Origin: Faecalibacillus faecis
GTDB taxonomy: Bacteria; Bacillota_I; Bacilli_A; Erysipelotrichales; Coprobacillaceae
DNA: 64,000 nucleotides
Assembly: GCF_003024675.1 (NCBI RefSeq)
Contig: NZ_PYLP01000004.1
Location: 62,001 to 126,000, forward strand
Reading direction: 5' to 3'
Shown in pieces: positions 9,544-18,409 of this stretch (positions are counted from its first letter, which is position 1; every line of letters starts with the position of its first letter). Position numbers and translations under genes: made by a program. Below the pieces are notes generated by a model. That model saw only the letters and a program-made list of their open reading frames with translations. It was not told the DNA's origin and did no database searches.

Positions 9544-10374
9544 ATGCCAAACTGTAAAACCATAGCGATATGCAACCAAAAAGGCGGCGTGGGGAAAACC
9601 ACCACGGCAGTAAACCTCGGCGTAGGATTGGCTATGCAAGGCAAAAAGGTGCTTCTCGTGGACGCTGACCCGCAGGGTGACCTTACTACCTGCCTCGGTT
9701 GGCAGGACACGGACAGCTTGCCGCAGACCCTTTCCAATAAGCTATCAGCGGTAATGCGGGAAGAACAGCAAGTCCCGTTCTCCGGCATTCTCAGCCACGA
9801 AGAAAAGGTTGACCTTGTTCCGTCAAACCTTGACCTTTCAGCGTTGGAGATGAGCCTTGTGACTGCAATGAGCAGAGAGCGCGTGATGAAAAACTATCTC
9901 AGCCAAGTGAAGGACAGATACGACTATGTACTGATAGATTGTATGCCGTCCCTCGGTATGATAACGCTCAATGCTCTGACTGCGGCAGACAGTGTGATTA
10001 TTCCCGTGCAGGCACAGTATCTCCCCGCAAAAGGTATGACGCAGCTTTTATCGACGATTGCCAAGGTGAAGAAGCACACCAATCGGAACCTGACAATCGA
10101 CGGTATCCTGCTCACGCTTGTAGACGGCAGAACCAATCTCGCCAAAAGTACGGTAGAAGCGCAGCGAGAGAACTTCGGTTGTCGGATCAGGATATACTGG
10201 ACGACCATTCCCATTGCCGTAAAAGCCGCCGAGGTTTCATCCAAAGGCAAAAGCATATACGCCTATGAGCCGAGCAGCACCGTGTCTAAGGCTTACACGG
10301 ATTTTACGAAGGAGGTGTTAGCCGATGGCAGGCAGAAAGAGCGACTTCACGCTTCCCACAAACACGCTCGATGA
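9544..10374 (+). CDS. parA: ParA-family partition ATPase
   Basis: A 276-residue ParA/Soj-type ATPase that would segregate the element or a plasmid form of it. The deviant Walker A motif KGGVGKTT is near residue 15, DADPQGDLTTCLGW near 41 and the Walker B region YDYVLIDCMPSLGM near 125. The C-terminal region (IPIAVKAAEVSSKGKSIYAY) matches element-borne ParA proteins. It overlaps the following ParB start by 50 bp, an arrangement that couples translation. The partner ParB is badly damaged, so partition is probably not functional. Confidence 0.92.
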   Translation: MPNCKTIAICNQKGGVGKTTTAVNLGVGLAMQGKKVLLVDADPQGDLTTCLGWQDTDSLPQTLSNKLSAVMREEQQVPFSGILSHEEKVDLVPSNLDLSALEMSLVTAMSRERVMKNYLSQVKDRYDYVLIDCMPSLGMITLNALTAADSVIIPVQAQYLPAKGMTQLLSTIAKVKKHTNRNLTIDGILLTLVDGRTNLAKSTVEAQRENFGCRIRIYWTTIPIAVKAAEVSSKGKSIYAYEPSSTVSKAYTDFTKEVLADGRQKERLHASHKHAR

Positions 10375-11155
10375 TTTGTTCTCTACGCAAGAGGAGCGGG
10401 ATGATGCTAAGCTCAGTAAAATCCGAGATATTCCCCTTGAGCTGATCGACGATTTTCCCGACCACCCATTTAAGGTACGGGACGACGAGGATATGATACA
10501 GCTTGTGGAGAGTGTCAAGGAGCGGGGAGTTATTACTCCGGCTACCGTGCGTCAGAAAGAGGACGGCAGATATGAGCTGATTTCCGGTCACAGGCGAAAA
10601 CGGGCTTGCGAACTTGCCGGATTTGAAGCAGAACAACGGGAATACCTTGCTGAGTTGCTTAAAGACGAGAACAACTATATTTGGGCGGCGGTGCTTTACG
10701 GTATCCGATACAGTGACGATCAGATTGTCACCGTCGCTCTTTCTCAGGTGGGCAATGTAGGTCGCGAACCGTACTGGTCTTGGTACGGCTTCGGAAGCCG
10801 TGTGGAATGGTGTGCTTGTTTTGTAAGCTGGTGCGCCGATCAGTGCGGCTATATTGACACCGGGGTTGTACCCAAATATGCAGGCTGCGTGAACGGCGTC
10901 CAGTGGTTCAAAGACCGTGGACAGTGGATCGACGGTTCTGCCGATCCTGTCCCCGGAATGATTATTTTCTTTGATTGGGATAACAAGGGTTCGTCGGGTC
11001 CGCAGGACGGACAATCCGACCACACTGGCATTGTCCAAAAGGTTGAGAACGGTATCGTCTATACCGTTGAGGGCAACTCCAGCGATAGTTGCCGAATAAA
11101 CCAGTACAGCGTAGGTCACTATGAAATTCTCGGATACGGAGTTCCGAACTATTGA
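10325..11155 (+). CDS. Chimera: ParB N-terminus fused to CHAP-type wall hydrolase
   Basis: The first ~100 residues are ParB-like: the family head IPLELIDDFPDHPFKVRDDE and the box GHRRKRACELAGF. ParB sequence then ends abruptly. After about 30 residues of unclear origin, the rest is a CHAP/amidase domain of the kind found in Tn916-type conjugation hydrolases, with the cysteine motif WCACFVSWCADQ, a histidine region SDHTGIV and VEGNSSD. No ParB HTH and no membrane anchor remain. An in-frame deletion that joined parB to a distant conjugation gene explains this, together with the absence of every transfer gene between them. It starts at ATG 10325 after GGAGGTG. The chimera is unlikely to do either original job. 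Confidence 0.8.
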   Translation: MAGRKSDFTLPTNTLDDLFSTQEERDDAKLSKIRDIPLELIDDFPDHPFKVRDDEDMIQLVESVKERGVITPATVRQKEDGRYELISGHRRKRACELAGFEAEQREYLAELLKDENNYIWAAVLYGIRYSDDQIVTVALSQVGNVGREPYWSWYGFGSRVEWCACFVSWCADQCGYIDTGVVPKYAGCVNGVQWFKDRGQWIDGSADPVPGMIIFFDWDNKGSSGPQDGQSDHTGIVQKVENGIVYTVEGNSSDSCRINQYSVGHYEILGYGVPNY

Positions 11156-11168
11156 TGGAAAATTATGA

Positions 11169-11207
11169 AAAACCACCGGCTTCTTCACGCAGGAAGTCGG
11201 TGGTTTT
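11169..11207 (+). terminator. Terminator after the ParB-CHAP chimera
   Basis: AAAACCACCGGCTTC pairs with GAAGTCGGTGGTTTT (one G-T pair) around a 9-base loop, ending in TTTT. Confidence 0.8.
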
Positions 11208-11235
11208 CTTCTTCGGTTGAGTTTGTACAAAATGA

Positions 11236-11925
<690 letters not shown>

Positions 11926-11951
11926 AGTACACCTAAATACAAAAGCCATAA

Positions 11952-11969
11952 AAGTGGCTGCGGGAGAAT
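11952..11969. repeat. Target-site duplication, left copy
   Basis: AAGTGGCTGCGGGAGAAT occurs here and identically at 13384-13401, directly flanking the insertion sequence. Confidence 0.85.
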
Positions 11970-13383
11970 GTTAACGTTCAGCAAAAATGTCACCAAAAAT
12001 GAAGAAGGGTTCTATTAGTGTGAACCCTTTGTTTTTTTGTCCATTTCTTGAATGAGATTATTTAAATCTTTATGATCATTTATTAGTACCTGTTTGTTTT
12101 TATGTTTTGTACCTATCAATGTACAGTCATAAATAATCCCAATATATTTCATTCTTATTTTATTTTCTAGCACAAAATATAAAATTGTAACTTCTGTTGA
12201 AGTTCTTATTTTTACTACTTCTCCATTTTTATCATATGGGACATAATAATATCCGTTATAGGAAAACATATTGCCTTCTACTATTTTTCTGGTATTTGAA
12301 ACAGTGAACACTAGATTCAAATCGTAATTTTCTGTTAGCTCTACAAATTCATAAACAGGATCAATTGGAAGATGTGCAAATTTTTCATTCAGATATTTTA
12401 TGTAAAAGTCATTGAACCATATATTTAATTGATCGTAGTCTTTTATTTTGAACCTTATAATGTCATTGGGCAATCTTCTTTGAGCTGTACCATTGTACCG
12501 TTCTATCAATCCTTTGGCTTGAGATGTATTAGCGAAAATCATTTCAATGCCAAGTTTATCCATCATAACACCAAATGATGTTATATTACCTTCAGGACTT
12601 TTAAAGATGGTATGTTTATCTGAATAAATAGCTAAGGGAATTCCTTTTTTCTTGATAAGAAGTTCCATCATCTTACAATATCCATACATGCATTCGTTTT
12701 TGGTAAACCAGCCAGCAAAGATATCATTGGTTGCATCGTCAACGGCCATATGAAAAGTAAAGCGTTGACCGTTGCCAAACCAGTCAAAGGGAGTTCCGTC
12801 GATTTGAACAAGCATACCAGCTCTAGGACTTTTTTCTCTCAGTAAATGTAAAGGAGAGTCTCTTTTATGACTCCTATGTTTAACGGGAGAAGTCCATTTA
12901 TATTCTTTATAGAGTCTTTGAAAGAATGAAATGCTTCTAGGTTTAAGATTATATTTGGATAAATCTTCTTTTCTAGAAGGGTTAAAAATAATATCTTCAA
13001 GATAAATATCTCTAAATTGTGCTATAGTGATATTGGGGTATAGCTTTTTGAAATTGACAATAAAATCAATTTCATCATTTGAAGCACGATTGTGGGCTGC
13101 CAAACCTTTATTACCGTGTTTCAAAGTAGAATCTATACCTTTTTCATTTAAAGATTTAGATAGGCGAATAAGCTGTCTTTTAGAATAATTCGTAAGAACA
13201 GCTAAATGATCATAAGAAATTTTCAAATCACCATTCAATTTTTTGGACAATAGATCAGCAACTTCTTTTCTGTCCAATATAAAAACCTCCTTCATATGAC
13301 ATGATAATGGAGAAGGGTAGAAAAGAAAAATCATGGTGACATTTTCGCTGAATTTTATGGTGACAAAATCGCTGGGTCTTAAC
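11970..13383 (-). mobile_element. Insertion sequence, ISNCY/IS1202-like, 1,414 bp
   Basis: Bounded by an exact 18-bp duplication. Its ends form imperfect inverted repeats: GTTAACGTTCAGC on the left and, read inward, GTTAAGACCCAGC on the right. TGTCACCA sub-repeats lie just inside both ends. It carries one transposase gene. It is much more AT-rich than the element around it, so it probably entered after that element reached this host. Long target duplications are known for the IS1202 group, which agrees with the transposase type. Confidence 0.85.
12015..13277 (-). CDS. DDE transposase (integrase-core, ISNCY/IS1202-like)
   Basis: Catalyses movement of the surrounding insertion sequence. A helix-turn-helix region at the N-terminus (SYDHLAVLTNYSKRQL) is followed by an RNase H-like core with candidate catalytic residues in QIDGTPFDWF, YSDKHTIFKSP and GLIERYNGT, and a C-terminal beta domain. 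I choose TTG 13277 as start, giving 420 residues, because AAGGAGG lies 8 bases upstream; an in-frame ATG at 13295 overlaps that site. The frame is intact, so the element may be active. Confidence 0.85.
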   Translation of the reverse strand: MDRKEVADLLSKKLNGDLKISYDHLAVLTNYSKRQLIRLSKSLNEKGIDSTLKHGNKGLAAHNRASNDEIDFIVNFKKLYPNITIAQFRDIYLEDIIFNPSRKEDLSKYNLKPRSISFFQRLYKEYKWTSPVKHRSHKRDSPLHLLREKSPRAGMLVQIDGTPFDWFGNGQRFTFHMAVDDATNDIFAGWFTKNECMYGYCKMMELLIKKKGIPLAIYSDKHTIFKSPEGNITSFGVMMDKLGIEMIFANTSQAKGLIERYNGTAQRRLPNDIIRFKIKDYDQLNIWFNDFYIKYLNEKFAHLPIDPVYEFVELTENYDLNLVFTVSNTRKIVEGNMFSYNGYYYVPYDKNGEVVKIRTSTEVTILYFVLENKIRMKYIGIIYDCTLIGTKHKNKQVLINDHKDLNNLIQEMDKKTKGSH

Positions 13384-13401
13384 AAGTGGCTGCGGGAGAA
13401 T
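13384..13401. repeat. Target-site duplication, right copy
   Basis: Identical to 11952-11969 and directly adjacent to the right end of the insertion sequence. Confidence 0.85.
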
Positions 13402-13484
13402 TGACTGTAAGAAAAAGGTATGATATAGTATAAAAAAGCTGAAAACATTGGGCTTTGTGGCTTGCTTTTCATCATTGAGGGCGC

Positions 13485-13503
13485 AAAAAAATCACTGTAA
13501 AAA
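13485..13503 (+). repeat. 19-bp direct repeat, copy 2
   Basis: Exact copy of 11907-11925. It precedes the SLOG-adhesin chimera and looks like the tail of a lost second resolvase gene. Confidence 0.6.
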
Positions 13504-13528
13504 GGTGTACTTTTTTAGAAAGTAGCAG

Positions 13529-14389
13529 GTGGGGGTAAGCAATTTGCTTGGCGAGATATACCGTGTCACCATGATCGGGCATCGAATCGTTGGGGACTTC
13601 GATATAGAAGAAAAGCTATACGATTTATTCAAGAATATGCTCCGCACAAAGAAGTATGTGGAGTTCTATTTAGGTAGAAACGGAGACTTTGACATACTGG
13701 CAGCAAGCGTTATTAAACGACTCCAGAAGAATTATCGTAACGATAACAGTGCTTTGATCCTCGTCCTTCCGTATCCAGTGAAGGATTACGAATATTACGA
13801 GAAATACTACGACGAGATGGCAGTGCTTCTTTTGGCATCTATTTCAGAAACAATTGCCTATATACAGGTCCACAGCCATATCAGCAACTCTTTTACCGTG
13901 GCAAAGTTATCCATTGAACTCAACGAAACATTTGACGGAAAGGATAAAACAAATGTAACTGTTGAGAACACCGAGATTAATGGTGTGTTTGGCGAGATGA
14001 CTTTTGTCGGTGGGGTTGCAACCTTTGTTCTGAAGCACGGCGAGAGCAAGACTGCCACGGGCTTGCCCTCGGGGATTACTTACTCAGTAACTGAGGCAGA
14101 AGCAAATCGGGACGGCTACACCACGGTGGCTTCTAAAGCAAGTGGCAGCATCATAAAAAATGATACAGTAACAGTAGCCTTTACCAATACCAAGAACAGC
14201 AATATTTCGGAGGGATCGGATCATCCGAATGTGCCGAGTAAGCCCAGCACGCCGACAAATTCGCCCGAAACTGGTGACACTTTGAACCTGCGGCTATGGA
14301 CTTCTGTAATGGGGGTTTCTTTGGCCGGGCTGATTATCTCTCTGGTAGTTGTGAAAAAGAACAGCTATCGTGGCAAACGGATGAAATAA
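13529..14389 (+). CDS. Chimera: SLOG/DUF1273-like head fused to an anchored adhesin tail
   Basis: Residues 1-105 resemble the SLOG/DUF1273 family, with MIGHRIVGD, a YLGRNGDFDILAASVI segment and VLPYPVKDYEYYEKYY. Residues from about 120 are a beta-rich SpaA/DUF5979-like domain (FVLKHGESKTATGLPSG, VTEAE) followed by a Pro-rich linker, an LPXTG-like SPETGD, a membrane segment and a basic end. The tail closely matches the C-terminus of the next gene. There is no signal peptide, so the tail cannot be exported as written. An in-frame internal deletion best explains it. The GTG start at 13529 lacks a strong ribosome site; ATG 13571 is an alternative. Confidence 0.75.
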   Translation: MGVSNLLGEIYRVTMIGHRIVGDFDIEEKLYDLFKNMLRTKKYVEFYLGRNGDFDILAASVIKRLQKNYRNDNSALILVLPYPVKDYEYYEKYYDEMAVLLLASISETIAYIQVHSHISNSFTVAKLSIELNETFDGKDKTNVTVENTEINGVFGEMTFVGGVATFVLKHGESKTATGLPSGITYSVTEAEANRDGYTTVASKASGSIIKNDTVTVAFTNTKNSNISEGSDHPNVPSKPSTPTNSPETGDTLNLRLWTSVMGVSLAGLIISLVVVKKNSYRGKRMK

Positions 14390-14465
14390 TCCAAAGGAGG
14401 CTGGGAGATTCCCAGCCATGCTTTGATATGGTTCACTATAATTGCAAGTAAAAGGAGGATTTGAT

Positions 14466-16970
14466 GTGAGAACGAAAGTAATGTCATGGTTGTTAGCGCT
14501 GTGTCTAATGGTTGGATTGTTGCCGGCAACGACATTAGCTGCTGCGGCTCCCGGAACAAGCAGCGGTACAGTTATCTATGTATCCGAAAGCGGCGATGAT
14601 TCAGCCGCCGGCGATGAGAACGCACCTCTTAAAACAATTGGTGCGGCATTTACGAAGGCAGCTGACGGAGATACGATCTGCCTGCTTTCTGATATTCAAT
14701 TAGCTGGAAAGCTGGTTCTGACCGGTGATAAATCAGTAACGCTGGCAGACAAAGCCGGTGAAACTGCAAAGAAGATTACCTGTCAAAAAGCATCTTCTAG
14801 TGACGATTATATGATTGAGGTTGGTGTTGAATACGGCACAGCTACAGCGACGAACCTCACGCTTGAAAATGTGACGATTGATGCTGAGGGACAGGATATT
14901 CGCTGCATCCGTGTTTGCCCTGAAAGCCAACTTATATTAGAAAACGGTGCAACGGTCTGCAACGGACGTGCAGTCCATAGTGATGGTTCAACAGGAACAA
15001 ATGACTGGGGCGGCGGTATCGTAGTTGATAGCAATGCAAAGCTGATTATGAATGATGGCTCTGCCGTAACCGGCTGCTCTGCTGAGCAGGGCGGCGGCAT
15101 CTATCTCAGCGGTGAGATGGAGCTGAACGGCGGTACGATCAGCGGAAATACCGCAGTTGGTGATTATTACCGTCCTGGCATTACACAAAGTGCCCATGGC
15201 GGTGCAATTCTGATTCGTGCAAATCGTGCTGACTATGATGAGAGTTATGCAGTTCCGGCTAAATTGACTATGACCGGCGGAAACATTCAAAACAATAAAG
15301 CGGCAAGTGACCTAAGCGCTTTTGGCGGTGCGGTTGCTATTCTTGGCACACCCAAAAACACTGTAGATTTGACCAACGAATTCATTATGACCGGCGGTAC
15401 GATTTCCGGCAATACAGCCGGATACGGCGGTGCAATCTCTGTTTATGCGGCTGATAGATATTGGAACGGCAACGCAAGCGTCAAGATTTCCGGTAATGCG
15501 GAGATTACTCAAAATACAGGCCGCAATGGCGGTGGCGCGATTGCTCTGTGGACCAGTAAAGCCGATAATTACACCAGCACCGTAGAAATGAGCGGCGGTA
15601 CGATTTCGGAAAATGAGACATTCTCTAAGGGCGGCGGTGTTTTCCTGTACGGCAAGGGAGACTCGTTCTACATGACCGACGGCATAATTTCCGATAACGA
15701 AGCTAAACAAGGTGGCGGCATTTCCATCAGTGATACAGATGCGGCTGCTTATCTGCTGGGCGGTACCATTCAGGATAATAAGGCAATTGATGGATACCCC
15801 CACGTTGATGATGCTTCGGAGCGCAGCTATTACGGAAACGCAGTTTACCAGGATGGCAGCCTCTATCTTGACGGCACAAAAGCCAACATCAGCGGCGATA
15901 TTCGTATCGGCTGCCGCTTTGATACAAGCGGAGGAATTTCCACAAACCGTTTCGTTGCCTTGGTCGGCGCATCGGATACGATGAACGATTACGAATTGAC
16001 TTCTTTTGAAAGTGAATCACTGGATGGCAGAGTGGTTGTTGCCCCCAGTGCGATTACTTATGGAACAGAAGCCTATAGCGTAGCAGATGCCGAGCCGTAT
16101 CTGGCGCATTTTACACACAACCATAAGGAAATTATTACAGATACTGATTATACGGCAGAAACGGGAGCTTCTTCTCAGGCTAAGAGCCTTGTTCTGTATG
16201 GAGCAATCCAAAAGTATTCTGTTACCTACACAGACGGTATCGGTGGAGCCAGCTTTGCGGATGAGGTAACCAGCGACCTGCGCCGTGGAACTCCCACCCC
16301 TGCATTTACCGGCGGAACACCGACCCACAGCGGCTATACCTTTACTGGCTGGTCTCCGGCAGTGGCCGCAACGGTGACAGCCAATGCGGTCTACACCGCC
16401 CAGTGGGTGCCTATTGGCGGCGGTGGTGAAGACCCATACGGCAACCTGACCGTTTCCAAAACCGTAACCGGAAAAGCCGGCGATACCGAACAGAAATTCA
16501 CTTTTACGGTTAAGCTGGACCGTGCTATCAGTGGAGCATACGGTGATATGACATTTAATAATGGTACCGCTGTGGTGACGCTCAAGCATGGTGAAAGCAG
16601 CACAGCCACCAAGCTGCCTGCGGATATCCACTACACGGTCACCGAAAGCGATAACGATGGTTATACGGTAACGGCAAATGGAGCTACCGGTGTAATCAGC
16701 GACGGTAAAACCGCTGTGGCAGCCTTTATCAACACCAAGGATAGCGATGCACCGGACCAGCCGAGCAATCCGGATAGCCCTGTCACACCGAATCAGCCGG
16801 GCAGCCCAGATGTGCCGAATGACTCCGGTACACCGGACGATGTGCCCAAGATGGGAGATACCATGAACTTGGGATTGTGGATTTCCCTGATGGAACTTTC
16901 TCTGGCAGGATTGTTTATATCCCTGGTAGTTGTGAAAAAGAGAACCCGTCGAAACCGTCATTCTAACTAA
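14466..16970 (+). CDS. Cell-wall-anchored beta-helix adhesin
   Basis: Likely a surface protein. It has a signal peptide (MRTKVMSWLLALCLMVGLLP, with likely cleavage after the ALA-rich LAAAA stretch), a right-handed beta-helix at about residues 30-520 built of GGTISGN-type turns, an InlB-like repeat (YTFTGW, AVYTAQW), an AQW-linked SpaA/DUF5979-like domain, a Pro/Asp-rich spacer, the sorting-like motif VPKMGD, a membrane segment and a KKRTRRNR tail. I start at GTG 14466 because AAAGGAGG (14451-14458) fits it. The PKMGD motif departs from classical LPXTG. A strong terminator follows. Confidence 0.85.
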   Translation: MRTKVMSWLLALCLMVGLLPATTLAAAAPGTSSGTVIYVSESGDDSAAGDENAPLKTIGAAFTKAADGDTICLLSDIQLAGKLVLTGDKSVTLADKAGETAKKITCQKASSSDDYMIEVGVEYGTATATNLTLENVTIDAEGQDIRCIRVCPESQLILENGATVCNGRAVHSDGSTGTNDWGGGIVVDSNAKLIMNDGSAVTGCSAEQGGGIYLSGEMELNGGTISGNTAVGDYYRPGITQSAHGGAILIRANRADYDESYAVPAKLTMTGGNIQNNKAASDLSAFGGAVAILGTPKNTVDLTNEFIMTGGTISGNTAGYGGAISVYAADRYWNGNASVKISGNAEITQNTGRNGGGAIALWTSKADNYTSTVEMSGGTISENETFSKGGGVFLYGKGDSFYMTDGIISDNEAKQGGGISISDTDAAAYLLGGTIQDNKAIDGYPHVDDASERSYYGNAVYQDGSLYLDGTKANISGDIRIGCRFDTSGGISTNRFVALVGASDTMNDYELTSFESESLDGRVVVAPSAITYGTEAYSVADAEPYLAHFTHNHKEIITDTDYTAETGASSQAKSLVLYGAIQKYSVTYTDGIGGASFADEVTSDLRRGTPTPAFTGGTPTHSGYTFTGWSPAVAATVTANAVYTAQWVPIGGGGEDPYGNLTVSKTVTGKAGDTEQKFTFTVKLDRAISGAYGDMTFNNGTAVVTLKHGESSTATKLPADIHYTVTESDNDGYTVTANGATGVISDGKTAVAAFINTKDSDAPDQPSNPDSPVTPNQPGSPDVPNDSGTPDDVPKMGDTMNLGLWISLMELSLAGLFISLVVVKKRTRRNRHSN

Positions 16971-17313
16971 AAATTAACTCCAATGCTGGCAAGTCAACTG
17001 ACTGCCAGCATTGCTTCTTTTTTCGGTGGCCGTCATACGAGTCAAAGGTAACCGTCGTAAGCATAAAACCTATCTGCATATAAAAGACCGCCATCTCGGT
17101 GAGCAACGGCTCTTTGAGATGGCGGTCTTCTATTTTTGTGGCATATAGCATTCTTCCGGGGTATTGCGGGAAGCAGCTTTTCAGCCCATTCTTTGTCAGT
17201 TTCGTAACCACCAAGCCTCTCCGCACATAGACAGGCATGACCCAATAGTGGTGGGAAGTTTCGCAACATTGCAGAGCCATTATCTCGAAGGGCGTCATCA
17301 AATTATTTGTCAT
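16963..17313 (-). CDS. Unrecognised small protein downstream of ImmA (possibly truncated)
   Basis: The frame opens with LMTPFEIMALQCCETSHHY and overlaps the ImmA-like gene by 11 bp, so it may be the third gene of that minus-strand operon. I do not recognise a family. Its second half runs through a terminator-like hairpin (17084-17129) and then into the terminator of the opposing adhesin gene, so the natural protein probably ended earlier and this C-terminus is likely artificial. Confidence 0.4.
   Translation of the reverse strand: MTNNLMTPFEIMALQCCETSHHYWVMPVYVRRGLVVTKLTKNGLKSCFPQYPGRMLYATKIEDRHLKEPLLTEMAVFYMQIGFMLTTVTFDSYDGHRKKKQCWQSVDLPALELIFS
16981..17023 (+). terminator. Terminator of the beta-helix adhesin
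   Basis: CAATGCTGGCA / TGCCAGCATTG with an 11-base loop and a T-rich tail. Confidence 0.9.
17084..17129 (-). terminator. Strong hairpin downstream of the ImmA/IrrE gene
   Basis: A 14-bp perfect stem AAGACCGCCATCTC with its complement. On the minus strand it is followed by TTTT. It falls inside the small downstream frame and may be where the xre-immA transcript ends. Confidence 0.7.
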
Positions 17314-17836
17314 ATCTTAGAAAATCGTTACAGTGCTCCTGCTGGCGCAAACGGTAGCCTTGAGAGATCAGCGTATCGGCTTTTAGAGCGACAAGGTTAA
17401 TATCTGAGTTCAATGTCCGTGCGATCTGTTGCGTGTCGTATCCTCTTTCCGCAAGTTCAAGGAAGTCCTCATCTGATAGGGAAATCTGTGCGGCAAAGAG
17501 ATTGGCTTCGTACTCCATACGGTTGTCCCTCATATTGAAGATCTCAAACTCTTTGAAGCCCCCGACTTTCGTGGCTTCCTCCCGATGTAAAGCATCGTGC
17601 CCTAATTCGTGAAGTAGCACGATGTTCTCCATAACTGGATGCAGATCATTTTTGATATAGATGAAGCGATTACGCATCAAGACTTTATATGCTCCACGCT
17701 GTTCATTGAACGGATAATACATTACCTCGATTCCTAATTCCCTTGCTATTCTGAGAGGATCACGGGTTCCGCATTGAGCAACAATGGAGTTTGCTTTTTG
17801 TACGATTTCCGAAGTGCTTACATACATCTGCTTCAC
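17303..17836 (-). CDS. ImmA/IrrE-family metallopeptidase
   Basis: A 177-residue protein with the zinc-binding motif HELGHDALH near residue 91 and downstream EYEANLFAA supplying the third ligand. ImmA proteins cleave a paired repressor when DNA is damaged, which switches on excision of the mobile element. The Xre-family gene just upstream on the same strand is the expected target. The ATG at 17836 is preceded by AAGGGG. The zinc motif is intact, so the switch could still work although the recombinase it would serve is broken. Confidence 0.88.
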   Translation of the reverse strand: MKQMYVSTSEIVQKANSIVAQCGTRDPLRIARELGIEVMYYPFNEQRGAYKVLMRNRFIYIKNDLHPVMENIVLLHELGHDALHREEATKVGGFKEFEIFNMRDNRMEYEANLFAAQISLSDEDFLELAERGYDTQQIARTLNSDINLVALKADTLISQGYRLRQQEHCNDFLRYDK

Positions 17837-17894
17837 CCCTTTTCAGTTTATTCCTGTTTCCATTCTAACACACAATGTGTCCCATAAACGGGAC

Positions 17895-18314
17895 TCAATC
17901 CTGCTTGCCCTTAGAACGGTACTTCTTTGGGGTGTACTTTTTGTTTTTCTCTTTCGCAAGCCAATAGGCATCCATAATGGCTTGCATCATAACATCCATA
18001 TCATCCTGTGCCAACTCACCGCCGGTAAACAAACTGGTTACTTCATCTGTGAGCTGTTGCGCTTGTTTGGCACCTCGTGCGCCGTACTGCTCCGCAGCCT
18101 GAGCAACGAGCATACCATCCGTACCGAGAAGCTGATCCACAGAAATATTAAGTGCCGTTGCCAGCTTCTCCGCTGCATCCAAGCGAGGACGGGAGGTTCC
18201 GCATTCGTATCTCTGTATGGTACGGGGGGGGAAAACGCCGGAAACCTTTGCAAGCTGCTCCTGCGTCATATCATTTTTTTCTCTCAGCCCTTTTAATCTG
18301 TCGCTGAACTTCAT
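17895..18314 (-). CDS. Xre-family transcriptional regulator
   Basis: The 139-residue protein has an N-terminal helix-turn-helix (RLKGLREKNDMTQEQLAKVS ... TIQRYECGTSRPR) and a C-terminal helical region. It is probably the repressor cleaved by the adjacent ImmA-like peptidase. I start at ATG 18314, with GGAGGG 8 bases upstream, not at the longer frame that lacks a ribosome site. A C8 run within the HTH coding region gives FPPRT, which is unusual but keeps the frame. It is divergent from the polymerase gene. Confidence 0.88.
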   Translation of the reverse strand: MKFSDRLKGLREKNDMTQEQLAKVSGVFPPRTIQRYECGTSRPRLDAAEKLATALNISVDQLLGTDGMLVAQAAEQYGARGAKQAQQLTDEVTSLFTGGELAQDDMDVMMQAIMDAYWLAKEKNKKYTPKKYRSKGKQD

Positions 18315-18409
18315 TATCAATTCCCTCCATAAGATTTCTATTTTTAGCAACACGACATTTTGGTTTGTCAAGAGGTTTCGCAGAATTTTCAAGGATTAAG
18401 GTGATTTAG

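Noticed and set aside
14466-16970. Long minus-strand frames opposite the beta-helix adhesin
   Set aside because: They mirror the repetitive GC-rich coding strand and have no ribosome sites or family features.
18224-18231. G8 run inside the Xre regulator as a phase-variable switch
   Set aside because: It is in GC-rich DNA where such runs are less striking, the frame is intact, and there is no second copy. Kept only as a remark in the gene entry.
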